DNA of 64,000 bases from Exiguobacterium sp. Leaf196 (GCF_001423965.1 NZ_LMPV01000007.1:124001-188000), one strand, 5' to 3'; shown: positions 24,705 to 34,677, counted from the first letter of the stretch. The notes: a model not told the origin generated them from the letters alone. Made by a program: numbers and translations.

Positions 24705-26231
24705 TCACCGTCCTACGAGTCCCATACCGTTGATGATTTTATCGAGCATCTCATCGACGGTCGTAATATTTCGTGCTGCTGCATTATAAGCGTGTTGATA
24801 CTGAATCATCATCGTCATCTCTTCATCGATCGAGACGGCAGACATCGACATACGGCGTTGATCCGCACTCTCCATCAAGACAGCGGCACTCTTCCCGAGG
24901 CGCGCGACTTGTTCGGTCGAGACTGCCATGTTGCCGATGACGTTTTGATAGAACGAGCCGATCGTTGTCGTCGTGTTCGACTTCGTAAACGTAATGCTTG
25001 CCGTCTTCATCTTCGCTAGTTTCAGCGCACCTTGGCTGTCACCGATGTTTCCGTCCGTCGACGTCGCAATGTTATCGAGACTCGCTTTGATGTCCGTACC
25101 GACAGAAATCGTTGCTGCCGTGATGTCGCCACTTGTCGAAGCAAAGAACGCGTTCGATCCCGCCGTCCCGTCTTTTTTCAAGTTCGTCGCGTGCGCGGTG
25201 TTGAATGCATCGGCGAAGGTCTTCGCCATCTCATCAAGTTGACTCTCCATCTTGACGTATTCACCGACAGCTTGACCGTTTCGTTCTTGCCCGTACATCT
25301 CGATCAATCCTGTCAAACGACCTGTTGCGAAACCGCCTAGCTGATCGAACGTGTAGGTTTGTGTCTCCGATTTGAAGCCTGTGTATAGTCCTTGATCGTT
25401 CGTCGTGAAGGTTAGTGTTCCTGCTTTCGGTAAGTCGGAGTCGACCGCAAGCAGCTTGTCCCCATTCGGAAACTTGATGTTGACGTCAATACGTCCTTCT
25501 GCATTGCGTAACGCGTTCCCCATCTTCCCTGTTTCAATCGCCTGAGCATCTACCGTCACTTTTTCGAAATCGACATATTGAGCAAGTTCATCAAAGTAGC
25601 GATCACGTTCATCATAGAGCGCGTTCGGCAAGGTACCGAGCGGTTCGACGACATGGATTTCCGTATTGATGTTATGGATTTTTTGCAAGAGATCATTGAC
25701 TTTTTTCGTCGAGACATCGATTTCACTTTTTAAGTCTGATTTGACCTGATTGATTGCCTTCGACATGTAATTGAAGGTCTGTGCGAGCGTCTCTGCTTTT
25801 TGCCGGACGACACTGCGCGCACCCGAGTCCTGCGGATTCGTCGACAAAGTCTGAAGTGATTCCCAGAATCCGTCGAATGCCTTCGCAAGACCCGTATCCG
25901 ACGGTTCATTGATGATATCTTCCATCCGTCCGAAAGCCGCTTCCTTTGTACCGTAATAGGAAACTTTCGTCACTTCATCCCGGTATTGCTTATCGAGCAT
26001 GATGTCACGAATCCGCTCGATCATTTCTCCGCGGACACCCGTTCCGACTTGACCATTTCGGCCAGATCCAAGCGATATCGAAAGCTGTTCTGTTGTTCCC
26101 ATGACGAGACGCTGACGAGAGAATCCTTCCGTACCGGCGTTCGCAATGTTATTTCCAGTCGATTGCAGGGCCCACTGGTTCGTCGTTAATGCCCGACGTC
26201 CTGTCTCAAGCCCCATGAAAGTCGATCCCAT
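24705..26231 (-). CDS. flgK: Hook-filament junction protein FlgK
   Basis: A 508-residue HAP1 protein with an N-terminal rod/hook motif (NNIANAGTEGFSRQR) and the C-terminal MMIQYQHAYNAAARNIT motif. AAGGAGGAATACGG precedes the ATG. It follows flgN, its chaperone, by 12 bp. Confidence 0.96.
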   Translation of the reverse strand: MGSTFMGLETGRRALTTNQWALQSTGNNIANAGTEGFSRQRLVMGTTEQLSISLGSGRNGQVGTGVRGEMIERIRDIMLDKQYRDEVTKVSYYGTKEAAFGRMEDIINEPSDTGLAKAFDGFWESLQTLSTNPQDSGARSVVRQKAETLAQTFNYMSKAINQVKSDLKSEIDVSTKKVNDLLQKIHNINTEIHVVEPLGTLPNALYDERDRYFDELAQYVDFEKVTVDAQAIETGKMGNALRNAEGRIDVNIKFPNGDKLLAVDSDLPKAGTLTFTTNDQGLYTGFKSETQTYTFDQLGGFATGRLTGLIEMYGQERNGQAVGEYVKMESQLDEMAKTFADAFNTAHATNLKKDGTAGSNAFFASTSGDITAATISVGTDIKASLDNIATSTDGNIGDSQGALKLAKMKTASITFTKSNTTTTIGSFYQNVIGNMAVSTEQVARLGKSAAVLMESADQRRMSMSAVSIDEEMTMMIQYQHAYNAAARNITTVDEMLDKIINGMGLVGR

Positions 26232-26243
26232 CCGTATTCCTCC

Positions 26244-26651
26244 TTACGCGTTTCGGTTAAAGTGTGTCTGGTTCAGTGCGGACTGACCATATGTGAAGTC
26301 GTCTGCTTCTGGAATCAAGAGTTGGAGATGCCAATCCAAATAGTGCAACGATTGCTCGAGCAACTCTGCGTTCAGTGCATTCAGCTGCCGCAACTGACCG
26401 ATCGTCTGCAACAATGTCCGGAGTGAGTCGATATCTTCCGGGTGCGTCTCGATCCATTCGGTCATCGTCACGCTACCCATGAGTGCAAGTCGCTCTTGCT
26501 CTAATGCTTCAATCCGCTTGATATGTACCGGTTCTTCCTTGACGATTTCAGACAAGCGACGCATGTCGTTTGCAATCAAGACGTGCTTCTTTTCTTCTGC
26601 GAGCGCGAGCAATTGAGCGTGCGCCTCGTTGAGTTGATTGATGAGTTGCAT
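26244..26651 (-). CDS. flgN: FlgN family chaperone
   Basis: A 135-residue helical protein of the FlgN type, which carries FlgK and FlgL to the export apparatus. GGAAGGAG precedes the ATG. Context (flgM before, flgK after) supports the call; the sequence itself is diverged, as usual for the family. Confidence 0.88.
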   Translation of the reverse strand: MQLINQLNEAHAQLLALAEEKKHVLIANDMRRLSEIVKEEPVHIKRIEALEQERLALMGSVTMTEWIETHPEDIDSLRTLLQTIGQLRQLNALNAELLEQSLHYLDWHLQLLIPEADDFTYGQSALNQTHFNRNA

Positions 26652-26690
26652 TCGGTTTCTCCTTCCGAATTAAAAAGGTTCCATTCATAT

Positions 26691-26723
26691 AAAAAACGAC
26701 CCGCGCATCCGTGCCCCGAGTCG
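26691..26723 (-). terminator. Candidate terminator between flgM and flgN
   Basis: On the minus strand CGACTCG pairs with CGGGTCG (one G-T), a 13-base loop between, followed by TTTTTT. It would reduce read-through from flgM to flgN-K-L. No promoter for flgN is obvious, so it may act as partial attenuation. Confidence 0.6.
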
Positions 26724-26747
26724 CCTCCATTTTCTACGATGTCCCGC

Positions 26748-26996
26748 TTACAGGTTCAAGAAACGTTCCGCGATTTTTTTCGCGTCCGGTTTATAGGTTC
26801 CATCCTGGATCGCCTGCTTGAGGGATTCAATCTTTTCAGTCCGTGACGTCTGTGTCTCATTGAAACGCGCGCGCGCTTCTGTTGAGATACTGACTTCGTC
26901 CGGACGGTTCGTGCGTTGGTTTTTTGTTCCTTCTACTGATTGAGTTCTTTCGTACGTTTTGGGCATGTTCACCCATTTCGTAGAATCAATTCGCAT
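26748..26996 (-). CDS. flgM: Anti-sigma factor FlgM
   Basis: An 82-residue FlgM with the C-terminal sigma-binding region (RTEKIESLKQAIQDGTY to AERFLNL) and an unstructured polar N-terminus. FlgM holds sigma-D inactive until the hook is complete and FlgM is secreted. It lies after yvyF as in B. subtilis. Confidence 0.93.
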   Translation of the reverse strand: MRIDSTKWVNMPKTYERTQSVEGTKNQRTNRPDEVSISTEARARFNETQTSRTEKIESLKQAIQDGTYKPDAKKIAERFLNL

Positions 26997-27032
26997 GTGA
27001 ACACCTGCTTTCTAGACTACAAGATTCTTAGT

Positions 27033-27413
27033 TCAAGTCCGATACGTCCTTGGTTTCGAAGAGTCAGAAGAGTCAAGCATCGCCTGGGCGAGGTCACGTC
27101 GTAAACGATCACGACATGCGGCACAAATCGTGCCTTCACGGGAGGGCTTCCCGCAACTCTCACACATGATTTCCATTTGGGAAATCTCGGAGATCAATAA
27201 GCGCCCTTCCTTGATGTAACGGAAGACGGTATCTTGACTGACACCCGTTCCGATCTCGACATCTTTAGGTGAAGTCCGGATTTTTCGTCGTTCTCGCAGA
27301 AATTCGCGCACCTTCTCAAAATCCGTATGATCCTTTCGTATGCAATCAATACACAGTTCTGAAGATTGACGCACGACTAACTTTCCGCAAGATTTACAAT
27401 TGATGACATCCAT
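27033..27413 (-). CDS. yvyF: YvyF-type flagellar operon zinc-ribbon protein
   Basis: A 126-residue protein with two Cys4 clusters (CKSCGK...CIDC and CESCGK...CAAC) around a helix-turn-helix-like core (DVEIGTGVSQDTVFRYIKEGRL). It matches B. subtilis YvyF by position and architecture. The ATG at 27413 follows GAGGTG by 6 bases. Its exact function is unclear. Confidence 0.88.
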   Translation of the reverse strand: MDVINCKSCGKLVVRQSSELCIDCIRKDHTDFEKVREFLRERRKIRTSPKDVEIGTGVSQDTVFRYIKEGRLLISEISQMEIMCESCGKPSREGTICAACRDRLRRDLAQAMLDSSDSSKPRTYRT

Positions 27414-27455
27414 TTCTTTCACCTCATACAGAGTATCGGCAGGATTGTCGCTTTC

Positions 27456-28097
27456 TTAAACACTTCGAAATAAAGTTACAGCAGAAATTTCTTTTGCGCC
27501 TGCTTCCTTCAGTCGAAACATCGCTTGCCGAAGAGTCACACCTGTCGTGTAGACGTCATCGACGAGCACAATGTTCTTCCCTTTGACATCATTTGTCACG
27601 CAATACGGATTACTTCGCGCAAGCCGAGCCTGTCGTCCTGCCCTACTTTGGGCAGGACCCTCCAAACGACTCAAATACGGCGCGATTTTCCCACGCATCT
27701 GGCGTGCGATCAACTCCGCTTGATTGAAACGACGGTCTGCGAGACGCTCGGTGCTTAACGGTATCGGAACAAGAACAGCTTGTTTGATTTTTACCTTCTT
27801 CAAGTCATCGGTAAACATCTCAAGCAACGCAGTATCTCCGAGAAACTTGAACCGACGCATGAATTCCTTGGCTGCATCATTGTACAGATAAAGAGGTGTC
27901 GTCTGGAGCGTCAGCCCTTGTTGCCGCCACGCCGTACAATCTGAACAGCATGGCGAACCCGGCTTTCCACAATCGACGCATTCCCCTCTTTTTACAAACT
28001 TTATTTTACAGGTCAGACAGGTCACTTGCCTAGTCCAGAGATTTCCGAGTTCCCAACTAGGTAGATAGACCTCTTGACAGAATAAACATCGATTCAT
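27456..28097 (-). CDS. comFC: Competence protein ComFC
   Basis: A 213-residue ComF-family protein with an N-terminal Cys4 zinc finger region (CLFC...CLTC; CVDCGKPGSPCCSDC) and a C-terminal phosphoribosyltransferase domain with the PRPP loop VLVDDVYTTGVTL. It works with ComFA in importing transforming DNA. It overlaps comFA by 4 bp. A comFB gene, present in B. subtilis, is missing here. Confidence 0.93.
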   Translation of the reverse strand: MNRCLFCQEVYLPSWELGNLWTRQVTCLTCKIKFVKRGECVDCGKPGSPCCSDCTAWRQQGLTLQTTPLYLYNDAAKEFMRRFKFLGDTALLEMFTDDLKKVKIKQAVLVPIPLSTERLADRRFNQAELIARQMRGKIAPYLSRLEGPAQSRAGRQARLARSNPYCVTNDVKGKNIVLVDDVYTTGVTLRQAMFRLKEAGAKEISAVTLFRSV

Positions 28098-29308
28098 GGT
28101 TGCACGGCATTCGCTTTTTTAATGTGATGGATCGCTTCATACATCGCATCACTTCGGTCATTGGCGCAAAATAAAATGTCACCATCCGGATGTGCCGACG
28201 ATCGTCCGACACGTCCGCTGATTTGAATCAAGGCTGCCGTACTGAATCCTTGATCGGCATCAAGAATCGCAACCTGGACGTTTTCGATCGTCACACCCCG
28301 CTCTAGAATCGTCGTTGTCAGTAAGATTCCTGTCGATTGTCGAAAGCGTTGGACCTTCTCGACTCGTTCTGAATCCGCGGCATGGACCGTCTCGACGGTA
28401 TAGCCTGCATCTGCGAATCGGTTCTGCCATCGCTCAAGCTCCGCAATACGCGAGACGAACACGAGCCGTGGTACAGCAGCATGACGCGCCAACCAATCGA
28501 ATACGATCTGTTCGGTATAAGGTACGACGAGCTTTGGTACCGGTAACGGATACCCGTGATAGCGCCGCATCAGTCGGACTATCGGAAAGCGTCGATGCCA
28601 AAACGAAGGGGTGGCGCTTAATAAAATCAAGGCAGCGTCTTTCGTCATCGCTCGTTTGACGTACCGGTGCAACGTCCGGTCCATCCGGTAAGGGAAGGCA
28701 TCGACCTCATCCAAGAAGACGACATCGAAACAATGCCGGTAATGAATCAATTGGTGTGTCGTACTGACCGTGATGTCACCTAACTCGAGACGCTCCGACG
28801 AACCCCCGTATAAAGAGACAATGGACGTATTTGCGAATGCTCGCTTCAAATGCCCTGTCAATTCCCGGACGACATCTGCCCGAGGTGCTGCGACAAGAAC
28901 ACGTCGTCCGTTTGTAAGCGCGTCGGCGATTCCTGGAAAGAGCATCGGCGTTTTTCCGGCACCACACACGGCATGGACAAGAAGTCGTTTCGGACGCAAG
29001 ACGGTCTGCTGGATTGCTTGTGCGATGCGCAGTTGCGCCGGCGTCAACAACAATGGTCCGTGTTGCGACGGGATCACTGGATCAAGCGCCCCCAAATCCG
29101 TCACGAGCCTCCCGCAGCTTCGCAATTTGCCATAAGCGAGACATTTTCGGCAATAATAACAGGCTTTTCCACATGTACAGGCACCTCGTACTGGTAGTGC
29201 GCCACACCGTTGACAACGCCATGTCACGGCTGGCATGTATCGATATGTTTCGTTTGGTGTATCTATCCATTCAGCAGGTACAAGTCGTCCTCGAAGATCC
29301 ATCATCAT
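28094..29308 (-). CDS. comFA: Competence DNA translocase ComFA
   Basis: A 404-residue DEAD-box-like ATPase that drives single-stranded DNA uptake. A Cys4 zinc module lies at about residues 26-64 (CQRCGALPVRGACTCGK; CYYCRKC). Walker A is GAGKTPML, motif II DEVD, motif III SATP, and motif VI region QISGRVGRS. The start lies at a run of three ATGs after AAAGGAGAGG, so it could be one or two codons shorter. First gene of the comF-flg operon. Confidence 0.93.
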   Translation of the reverse strand: MMMDLRGRLVPAEWIDTPNETYRYMPAVTWRCQRCGALPVRGACTCGKACYYCRKCLAYGKLRSCGRLVTDLGALDPVIPSQHGPLLLTPAQLRIAQAIQQTVLRPKRLLVHAVCGAGKTPMLFPGIADALTNGRRVLVAAPRADVVRELTGHLKRAFANTSIVSLYGGSSERLELGDITVSTTHQLIHYRHCFDVVFLDEVDAFPYRMDRTLHRYVKRAMTKDAALILLSATPSFWHRRFPIVRLMRRYHGYPLPVPKLVVPYTEQIVFDWLARHAAVPRLVFVSRIAELERWQNRFADAGYTVETVHAADSERVEKVQRFRQSTGILLTTTILERGVTIENVQVAILDADQGFSTAALIQISGRVGRSSAHPDGDILFCANDRSDAMYEAIHHIKKANAVQP

Positions 29309-29480
29309 GACCTCTCCTTTCTGTGACGTTCCTTTCTCGCATATGCCTGGTATCTCCTTGTCCGCATTCGTTCCTGCTCCATCGCTTTTTTCCTCAGTCA
29401 ATTTAAGAAAATAGTGTACGTTATGTCTCTAAAAGTTGTCGTAAGTTGAGTCATTCATGAAAATCGAGGATTTTGACAAA

Positions 29481-29524
29481 ACAAAAGCAACAGGTATTCT
29501 CAATGTAAGAGAATTCCTGTTGCT
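29481..29524 (-). terminator. Terminator after the DegV gene
   Basis: A 9-bp outer stem AGCAACAGG / CCTGTTGCT continuing to an inner ATTCTC / GAGAAT pairing, followed by TTTTGTTTTG on the minus strand. Confidence 0.85.
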
Positions 29525-29548
29525 CATCTGTTTTATCGGTTATGTTGT

Positions 29549-30397
29549 TCATTCCGCTGCATGATACCATGTGATCCCAATTGCACCAGGTCCGAGGTGG
29601 GTCCCGATGACGGGTCCGAAGAAGCTCATCTCGATGCGCGCCTGCGGGAAAAGTGCCGTTAGTTCGGCAATTTCTGCTTCTGCTTTCATAGAATCCTCAG
29701 CATGGATGACACCGATGACATATCCTGCTCCGTCCCCTTTGATGTCTTCCTTCATCATTTCCTCGATTCGATTGACCGCTCGCTTGAACGTCCGGATTTT
29801 TTCGAACGGAACGATTTTCCCGTCGATGAAGTGAAGGACCGGTTTTATCTTCAGAAATGAGCCGACGAATGCCTGTGCGACACTCAAACGTCCACCACGC
29901 TGAAGGTGGGCTAGATCGTCGACGACGAAGTAGGCTCGAATCTGTTTTTTTAATGTCTCCAGACGATTAACGATCGTCTCTGCCGTCGCTCCTGCATCTC
30001 GCAAACGAACGGCTTCTTGGACGAGAAACGCTTGCGGCATACAGGAAATACGTGAATCGATTGGATGAACGTTAACATGCTCCACCATCATGTTGATCGT
30101 ATGTAACGCTTGATACGTTCCACTGATCCCACTCGATAGTGTGATACCGATGATATCCGTTCCTTCCGGCAATTGCTCGAACGACGCAACGAGATCACCG
30201 ATGTTCGGTTGTGATGTCGTCGGGAGGCTGCCTGTCTGGATGCGTTTATAAAATTCAGCTACTGAGATGTCAAACCCTTCTCGATAGGCGTCACCGTCGA
30301 AGATGACACTAAGTGGTGCGACGTGCACTTGATGTTCTTCACAATAGGTAGTTGGCAGATAGGCTGTGCTATCCGTTAAGATCACAATCTGGCTCAT
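29549..30397 (-). CDS. DegV family fatty-acid-binding protein
   Basis: A 282-residue DegV protein (VILTDSTAYLP at the start; ITLSSGISGTYQ; RGGRLS in the middle). DegV (FakB-type) proteins bind a fatty acid for presentation to a fatty-acid kinase. It lies between degU and comFA, as yviA does in B. subtilis, and has its own terminator. Confidence 0.9.
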   Translation of the reverse strand: MSQIVILTDSTAYLPTTYCEEHQVHVAPLSVIFDGDAYREGFDISVAEFYKRIQTGSLPTTSQPNIGDLVASFEQLPEGTDIIGITLSSGISGTYQALHTINMMVEHVNVHPIDSRISCMPQAFLVQEAVRLRDAGATAETIVNRLETLKKQIRAYFVVDDLAHLQRGGRLSVAQAFVGSFLKIKPVLHFIDGKIVPFEKIRTFKRAVNRIEEMMKEDIKGDGAGYVIGVIHAEDSMKAEAEIAELTALFPQARIEMSFFGPVIGTHLGPGAIGITWYHAAE

Positions 30398-30489
30398 CCG
30401 TGAATTTCCTCGCTTTTATAGTTCCGTCGTGACGCTGCCGAATGTGACACGCCACAATCGTTTTTAAGTGTAGCATTTTTCCTTGGATA

Positions 30490-30525
30490 AAAAAAGAAAG
30501 ACGGGAGCCCCGGCTCCTGTCTTTC
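30490..30525 (-). terminator. Terminator after degSU
   Basis: A 14-bp stem GAAAGACGGGAGCC / GGCTCCTGTCTTTC with a 2-base centre (so 4 or more bases in practice) followed by TTTTTTT on the minus strand. Confidence 0.88.
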
Positions 30526-30531
30526 GAGATA

Positions 30532-31224
30532 TTAGACGACGACCCATCCACGGCGGATTGATTCGACGACGGCACCAGTACGGTCCGGTACATTCATCTT
30601 CCGAAGGATCGATGAGACGTGGTTCTTAACCGTCTTTTCACTGATGTATAATGTATCGCTGATCGCGCGGTTTGAGAAGCCGTCCGCCAGTAACTGTAAG
30701 ACTTCGCATTCGCGACGTGTTAGAACGTGGAGCGGTGCTTCCGCGACTCGTTTTTCAACAGGCTGTGATGCCATCGTTTGTTTCATCTTCATCAAACGAC
30801 GATATTCCTGTAACAAGTTCGGTGTGACCTTCGGATGGACGTAGCCACCTTCGCGGTATACGGAACGAATCGCATTGACGAGCTCATCGGTTGCCATTTC
30901 TTTTAAGAGATAACCGACCGCGCCTGCACCAAGTGCATGCATGACATATGTCTCATCATCATGAATCGATAAGATGATGACACGGACGTCCGGATAGACT
31001 TCCATCAGACGTTTTGTTGCTTCGACACCATTGACTTGCGGCATGTTGATATCCATTAAGACGATATCCGGTTGGTGGGTTTCGACGAGCGAGATGACTT
31101 CCGCTCCACTTTCCCCCTCCGCTACGACGACGAACTCTTCTTCGAAATCAAGAATTCGTTTAACGCCTTCGCGGAATAACTGATGATCGTCGACGATGAC
31201 TACTTTCACTTGCTCGTTGTTCAC
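30532..31224 (-). CDS. degU: Response regulator DegU
   Basis: A 230-residue NarL-type regulator: receiver (phospho-acceptor D58 in [10 protein letters not shown]), then a LuxR-type HTH ([33 protein letters not shown]). DegU controls exoenzymes, competence, motility and biofilm in B. subtilis. It starts with GTG, 7 bases after GAGGGG, overlapping the degS stop by 4 bp. Confidence 0.95.
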   Translation of the reverse strand: MNNEQVKVVIVDDHQLFREGVKRILDFEEEFVVVAEGESGAEVISLVETHQPDIVLMDINMPQVNGVEATKRLMEVYPDVRVIILSIHDDETYVMHALGAGAVGYLLKEMATDELVNAIRSVYREGGYVHPKVTPNLLQEYRRLMKMKQTMASQPVEKRVAEAPLHVLTRRECEVLQLLADGFSNRAISDTLYISEKTVKNHVSSILRKMNVPDRTGAVVESIRRGWVVV

Positions 31225-32393
31225 AGTGTTTCCCCTCTCGCTTCGGATTCCTCGATTGGAATCTTTACCTTGATGACCGTACCTTTTCCGGGTTGCGTCT
31301 CGATTTCGAATTCACCATCGATCAATTCGATCCGTTCACGCATACCGACGAGTCCGAATGACTCGTCACACGACGCGACGATGGAATCAAAATCAAATCC
31401 AACGCCATTATCCTTTACATGGATTCGTACGGAATGTTGATATTGTTCTATGATAATACGAATGTCACTCGCTTTGGAATGCTTAACTGCATTTTGAACG
31501 GCTTCTTGCACGATTCGGAAAACGGCGACTTCATACGTCGAATCGATTCGTTCACCGCCTCCGAGATAGTTAAAGTGAACCGGAATATTCGAAATTTCTT
31601 GAATATGACGAAGATAACGTTCGAGCGTCGGAACGAATCCGAGATCGTCAAGCGTCATCGGACGTAAATCATAAATGATACGACGGATATCAGCAAGCCC
31701 ATCCCGAATCAACGTCCGTAAACGGTGAATCTCTTCAAAAGCTGCCTCTGCCCCATTGTGCTGGTGAATCTTTTCAATCAAATCTGCCCGGATCAAGACA
31801 TGGGCAAGCGTCTGTGCCGGACCATCATGCATATCGCGCGACAGCCGGCGGCGTTCATTTTCGGCGGACTGGAAGACTTTTAGACCCATCTCCTGCTTTT
31901 GCATCGCCTTTTCATATTTTTCATTCATCATCTGCATATCGTCCGTCAAGAAGTTCAAGACGACCGAGACACGTCCAATCAATTGATCTGCTCGTTCTAT
32001 CGTCTCATCGAGCTGAATCAGTCGGCGCTCGAGCTCATCACGTCGTTTTCGGCAATTCATCTCGTCTCGTTGATTGATGAACGATTCGAGCTGCAACGCG
32101 TTTGCAGTCTCATAGGCCGACCGGACATCCTGTTCCGAGTAGCTGTCGAAGTTCTTACTGACGACGACGAGTCGCGCCTTCGCATCCTTGATGTGCCGTT
32201 CAAGTCGTTCTGCTTCTTTTATATAGTCGTGCACCCGAATCTTCAGGTCGCGTAGTTCTTGCTGAATTTCGGCATACTGCTCGCGAGAACTTTCCGTAAT
32301 CCGGACGATTTCTTCCCGACTCTCTTCTACGACGCCGATGATGTTCTGTACGATATCATTCAAGGATAGCCGCTCCCTCATCTCATTCGTCAT
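31221..32393 (-). CDS. degS: Sensor kinase DegS
   Basis: A 390-residue cytosolic kinase with an N-terminal coiled-coil sensor domain (about 1-180), the HisKA_3 phospho-acceptor motif [14 protein letters not shown], and HATPase_c ([29 protein letters not shown]). It has no membrane helices, as expected for DegS. It forms the degSU operon with degU. Confidence 0.95.
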   Translation of the reverse strand: MTNEMRERLSLNDIVQNIIGVVEESREEIVRITESSREQYAEIQQELRDLKIRVHDYIKEAERLERHIKDAKARLVVVSKNFDSYSEQDVRSAYETANALQLESFINQRDEMNCRKRRDELERRLIQLDETIERADQLIGRVSVVLNFLTDDMQMMNEKYEKAMQKQEMGLKVFQSAENERRRLSRDMHDGPAQTLAHVLIRADLIEKIHQHNGAEAAFEEIHRLRTLIRDGLADIRRIIYDLRPMTLDDLGFVPTLERYLRHIQEISNIPVHFNYLGGGERIDSTYEVAVFRIVQEAVQNAVKHSKASDIRIIIEQYQHSVRIHVKDNGVGFDFDSIVASCDESFGLVGMRERIELIDGEFEIETQPGKGTVIKVKIPIEESEARGETL

Positions 32394-32427
32394 GGTACTC
32401 CCTCCATTCCTTGCCAGTCGTCTACGG

Positions 32428-32456
32428 TTGTCTCTCTCTTGGAACGTCGTTATGCT
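32428..32456 (+). promoter_or_regulatory. Sigma-A promoter of the yvyE gene
   Basis: TTGTCT (32428-32433), a 17-base spacer and TATGCT (32451-32456), about 31 bases before the start codon and divergent from degS. Confidence 0.5.
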
Positions 32457-32486
32457 AGAAAGAACTAGTTAACGAGGAGGACATTT

Positions 32487-33134
32487 TTGATTATGACATT
32501 ATCTAATTATTATACAGTAAAAGAAAACGGTTTCCACGAAATCATTATCCAAAAGTCACGATTCATCACCTATTTAGCGCGTGCAACGACGGAAGAACAA
32601 GCCCAGGCGTTCATTTCCGAGCTGAAAAAAAAACACCACGATGCGAACCATAATTGTTCCGCCTACGTCATCGGTGAACGCAATGAGATCCAAAAAGCGA
32701 ACGATGACGGTGAACCGAGCGGAACGGCCGGTGTTCCAATGCTTGAAGTATTGAAAAAGCGAGACTTACGCGATACGGTCGTTGTCGTGACACGATATTT
32801 CGGCGGCATCAAACTGGGTGGCGGTGGATTGATCCGCGCTTATGGTTCGAGCGTTTCTGAAGCACTGAACGCAGTCGGCGTCGTCGAACGGATCGAACAT
32901 ACTGTCGTTTCCGTCACCGTCGATTATACATGGCTTGGAAAACTCGAGAACGAACTGAGGGCAAGCGTCCATCAAATTGATCAGATCCATTACCTCGATC
33001 AAGTCCAGATCGACGTCCTCGTCAAAACAGCCGATGTTCCGGATTTTCTCGACTGGATGACGAATATGACGAATGGTCAAGCCAATTTGTCAAGCGGCTC
33101 TAAACGCTACCTCGAACGTGACATTATTTCCTAA
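32487..33134 (+). CDS. yvyE: YigZ/IMPACT family protein (YvyE)
   Basis: A 215-residue protein with the UPF0029/IMPACT domain (about 10-130; NHNCSAYVIGERNEIQKAND, DDGEPSGTAG, RYFGGIKLGGGGLIRAYG) and a C-terminal ferredoxin-like DUF1949 domain. Members act in translation stress responses, but the molecular role is not settled. The TTG at 32487 sits 6 bases after GAGGAGG; the next in-frame ATG (32493) would be 12 bases away, so the start is uncertain by two codons. Position next to degS matches B. subtilis. Confidence 0.9.
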   Translation: MIMTLSNYYTVKENGFHEIIIQKSRFITYLARATTEEQAQAFISELKKKHHDANHNCSAYVIGERNEIQKANDDGEPSGTAGVPMLEVLKKRDLRDTVVVVTRYFGGIKLGGGGLIRAYGSSVSEALNAVGVVERIEHTVVSVTVDYTWLGKLENELRASVHQIDQIHYLDQVQIDVLVKTADVPDFLDWMTNMTNGQANLSSGSKRYLERDIIS

Positions 33135-33145
33135 ACTGCTATACT
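33118..33145 (+). promoter_or_regulatory. Promoter of the LCP gene
   Basis: GTGACA (33118-33123), a 16-base spacer and TATACT (33140-33145), overlapping the end of yvyE. Confidence 0.5.
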
Positions 33146-33197
33146 GATTGTAAAGAATTTTAAAGTTTTTTAAAAATTCAGATAAAGTTAGGAGTTA

Positions 33198-34235
33198 ATG
33201 AACGTGGAAGAGCGAACCCGAAGCAATAAAAAAAAGATAAAGAAAAAACGTTCTTGGTTCAAAGTGTTCGTGATCAGTTTTCTTATCGTGCTTATTGGCG
33301 GAGGGGCGACCTTCGCGTATGTCGCGTACAAGACATTTCAGACCGCAAACGACTCAAAAGTCGATTTAGCTCGTGGGGACAAGTCTGAGAAACGAAAAGC
33401 TGCGATTGATTTGACGAAAGACCACTTTTCTGTCTTGCTTGTCGGAACGGATGAACGACCTGGCGATACCTCCTCACGTGCTGACACGATGATCGTCGCG
33501 ACATTCAACAAGAATGATCAGACGGTCGATATGGTCAGTATTCCTCGTGATTCACTTGTCCAGATTCCTTCGGTTGGTTATGAAGATAAGATCAACCATT
33601 CCTATGCCTTCGGTGGCATCGATTCAACGATTGAAACCGTCGAGACATTACTTGATATCCCAATCGACTATTATGCCTCGATCAACTTCAACGGTGTCGT
33701 CGCGATCGTTGACGCCTTAGGTGGCATCGATGTCGACGTCAAATTACCGATCGATACGCTCGACTCATCCGATAAGCGCAATGGCGTCAAATTGGAGCCG
33801 GGGAAACAAACGTTGAACGGAGAGGAAGCACTCGCTTATGCCCGAATGCGTTATCAAGATCCTGAAGGTGATATCGGTCGAACAAAACGCCAACAACAAA
33901 TCGTCGAAGCGATCGTCGATCAATCCACCTCATTCGGTTCCATCACGAAATTGAACAGTCTGATGGATGCGACCGGTGATAACTTCAAAACGAACATGTC
34001 GTTGACGGAAGCATTCCAATTGCAACCATTCATCAAAAAAATCGGTTCGATCAACCGGATTGATTTAAAAGGAACGGATACGAAAATCAACGGCGTCTAC
34101 TACTACCAACTTGATCCGACTTCACTTGCGGATACAAAAACGACGTTGAAGGAACAGCTCAATCTACCGACTGACGAGACGACGGACGGCACGACGACGG
34201 AGGCTGCAGATGATTCGGTCACTTCAACCAACTGA
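33198..34235 (+). CDS. LytR-CpsA-Psr family cell-wall polymer ligase
   Basis: A 345-residue membrane-anchored LCP ligase with a Lys/Arg-rich cytoplasmic start, one membrane helix (about 24-46) and an extracellular LCP domain (about 80-235; LLVGTDERPGD, SRADTMIV, SIPRDS, YASINFNGV, YARMRYQDPEGDIGRTKRQQ). These enzymes transfer teichoic acids or other polymers from the lipid carrier to peptidoglycan. The C-terminal tail is Thr/Glu-rich. Its place near yvyE and tagO mirrors B. subtilis yvhJ (tagV). A GTG two codons later is an equally good start. Confidence 0.9.
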   Translation: MNVEERTRSNKKKIKKKRSWFKVFVISFLIVLIGGGATFAYVAYKTFQTANDSKVDLARGDKSEKRKAAIDLTKDHFSVLLVGTDERPGDTSSRADTMIVATFNKNDQTVDMVSIPRDSLVQIPSVGYEDKINHSYAFGGIDSTIETVETLLDIPIDYYASINFNGVVAIVDALGGIDVDVKLPIDTLDSSDKRNGVKLEPGKQTLNGEEALAYARMRYQDPEGDIGRTKRQQQIVEAIVDQSTSFGSITKLNSLMDATGDNFKTNMSLTEAFQLQPFIKKIGSINRIDLKGTDTKINGVYYYQLDPTSLADTKTTLKEQLNLPTDETTDGTTTEAADDSVTSTN

Positions 34236-34626
34236 TCATACGTCACTATTAGACGTTCAGCGCCGCGCTTACAAGATTGAAGCACGATTACTCGAAACTG
34301 CTGATTTCCCGCCATTACGCGAAACGATTGATGACATCAACATAGAGGCACCGACTGGTTTTGTTTATGTTATCGACGATAACATCACTGGTGCCGTCAC
34401 GGTTGACGCTCTGACAATCACCCGTCTCGTCGTTGATCCGGCATACTTCCGGCAAGGGATTGCACAATCTTTGTTGCAACATCTATTCGAACACAGTCAC
34501 GCAAAACATGTCATGACCGGCGCGCGTAATCTTCCCGCGCTCGCTCTTTATGCTCGCTTCGGCTTCACGGAAGTTCGACGCGTATTCCGCGATGAGATTG
34601 AACTCGTCTTCTTGACGCGCATGTGA
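34210..34626 (+). CDS. GNAT family acetyltransferase
   Basis: A 138-residue GNAT protein with the acetyl-CoA motif TRLVVDPAYFRQGIAQSLLQ and the C-terminal ALYARFGFTEV. GGAGG lies 6 bases before the ATG, inside the end of the LCP gene (26-bp overlap), so the two are probably coupled. Substrate unknown. Confidence 0.85.
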   Translation: MIRSLQPTDHTSLLDVQRRAYKIEARLLETADFPPLRETIDDINIEAPTGFVYVIDDNITGAVTVDALTITRLVVDPAYFRQGIAQSLLQHLFEHSHAKHVMTGARNLPALALYARFGFTEVRRVFRDEIELVFLTRM

Positions 34627-34631
34627 CGTCT

Positions 34632-34677
34632 AATAACAAAGCAGCAGTGGACAAATGTCCGCTGCTGCTTTGTTATT
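34632..34677. terminator. Bidirectional terminator, GNAT / chrA
   Basis: A long inverted repeat (AATAACAAAGCAGCAG ... CTGCTGCTTTGTTATT, with GGAC/GTCC inside) lies between the convergent genes and overlaps the chrA stop codon. Confidence 0.85.
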
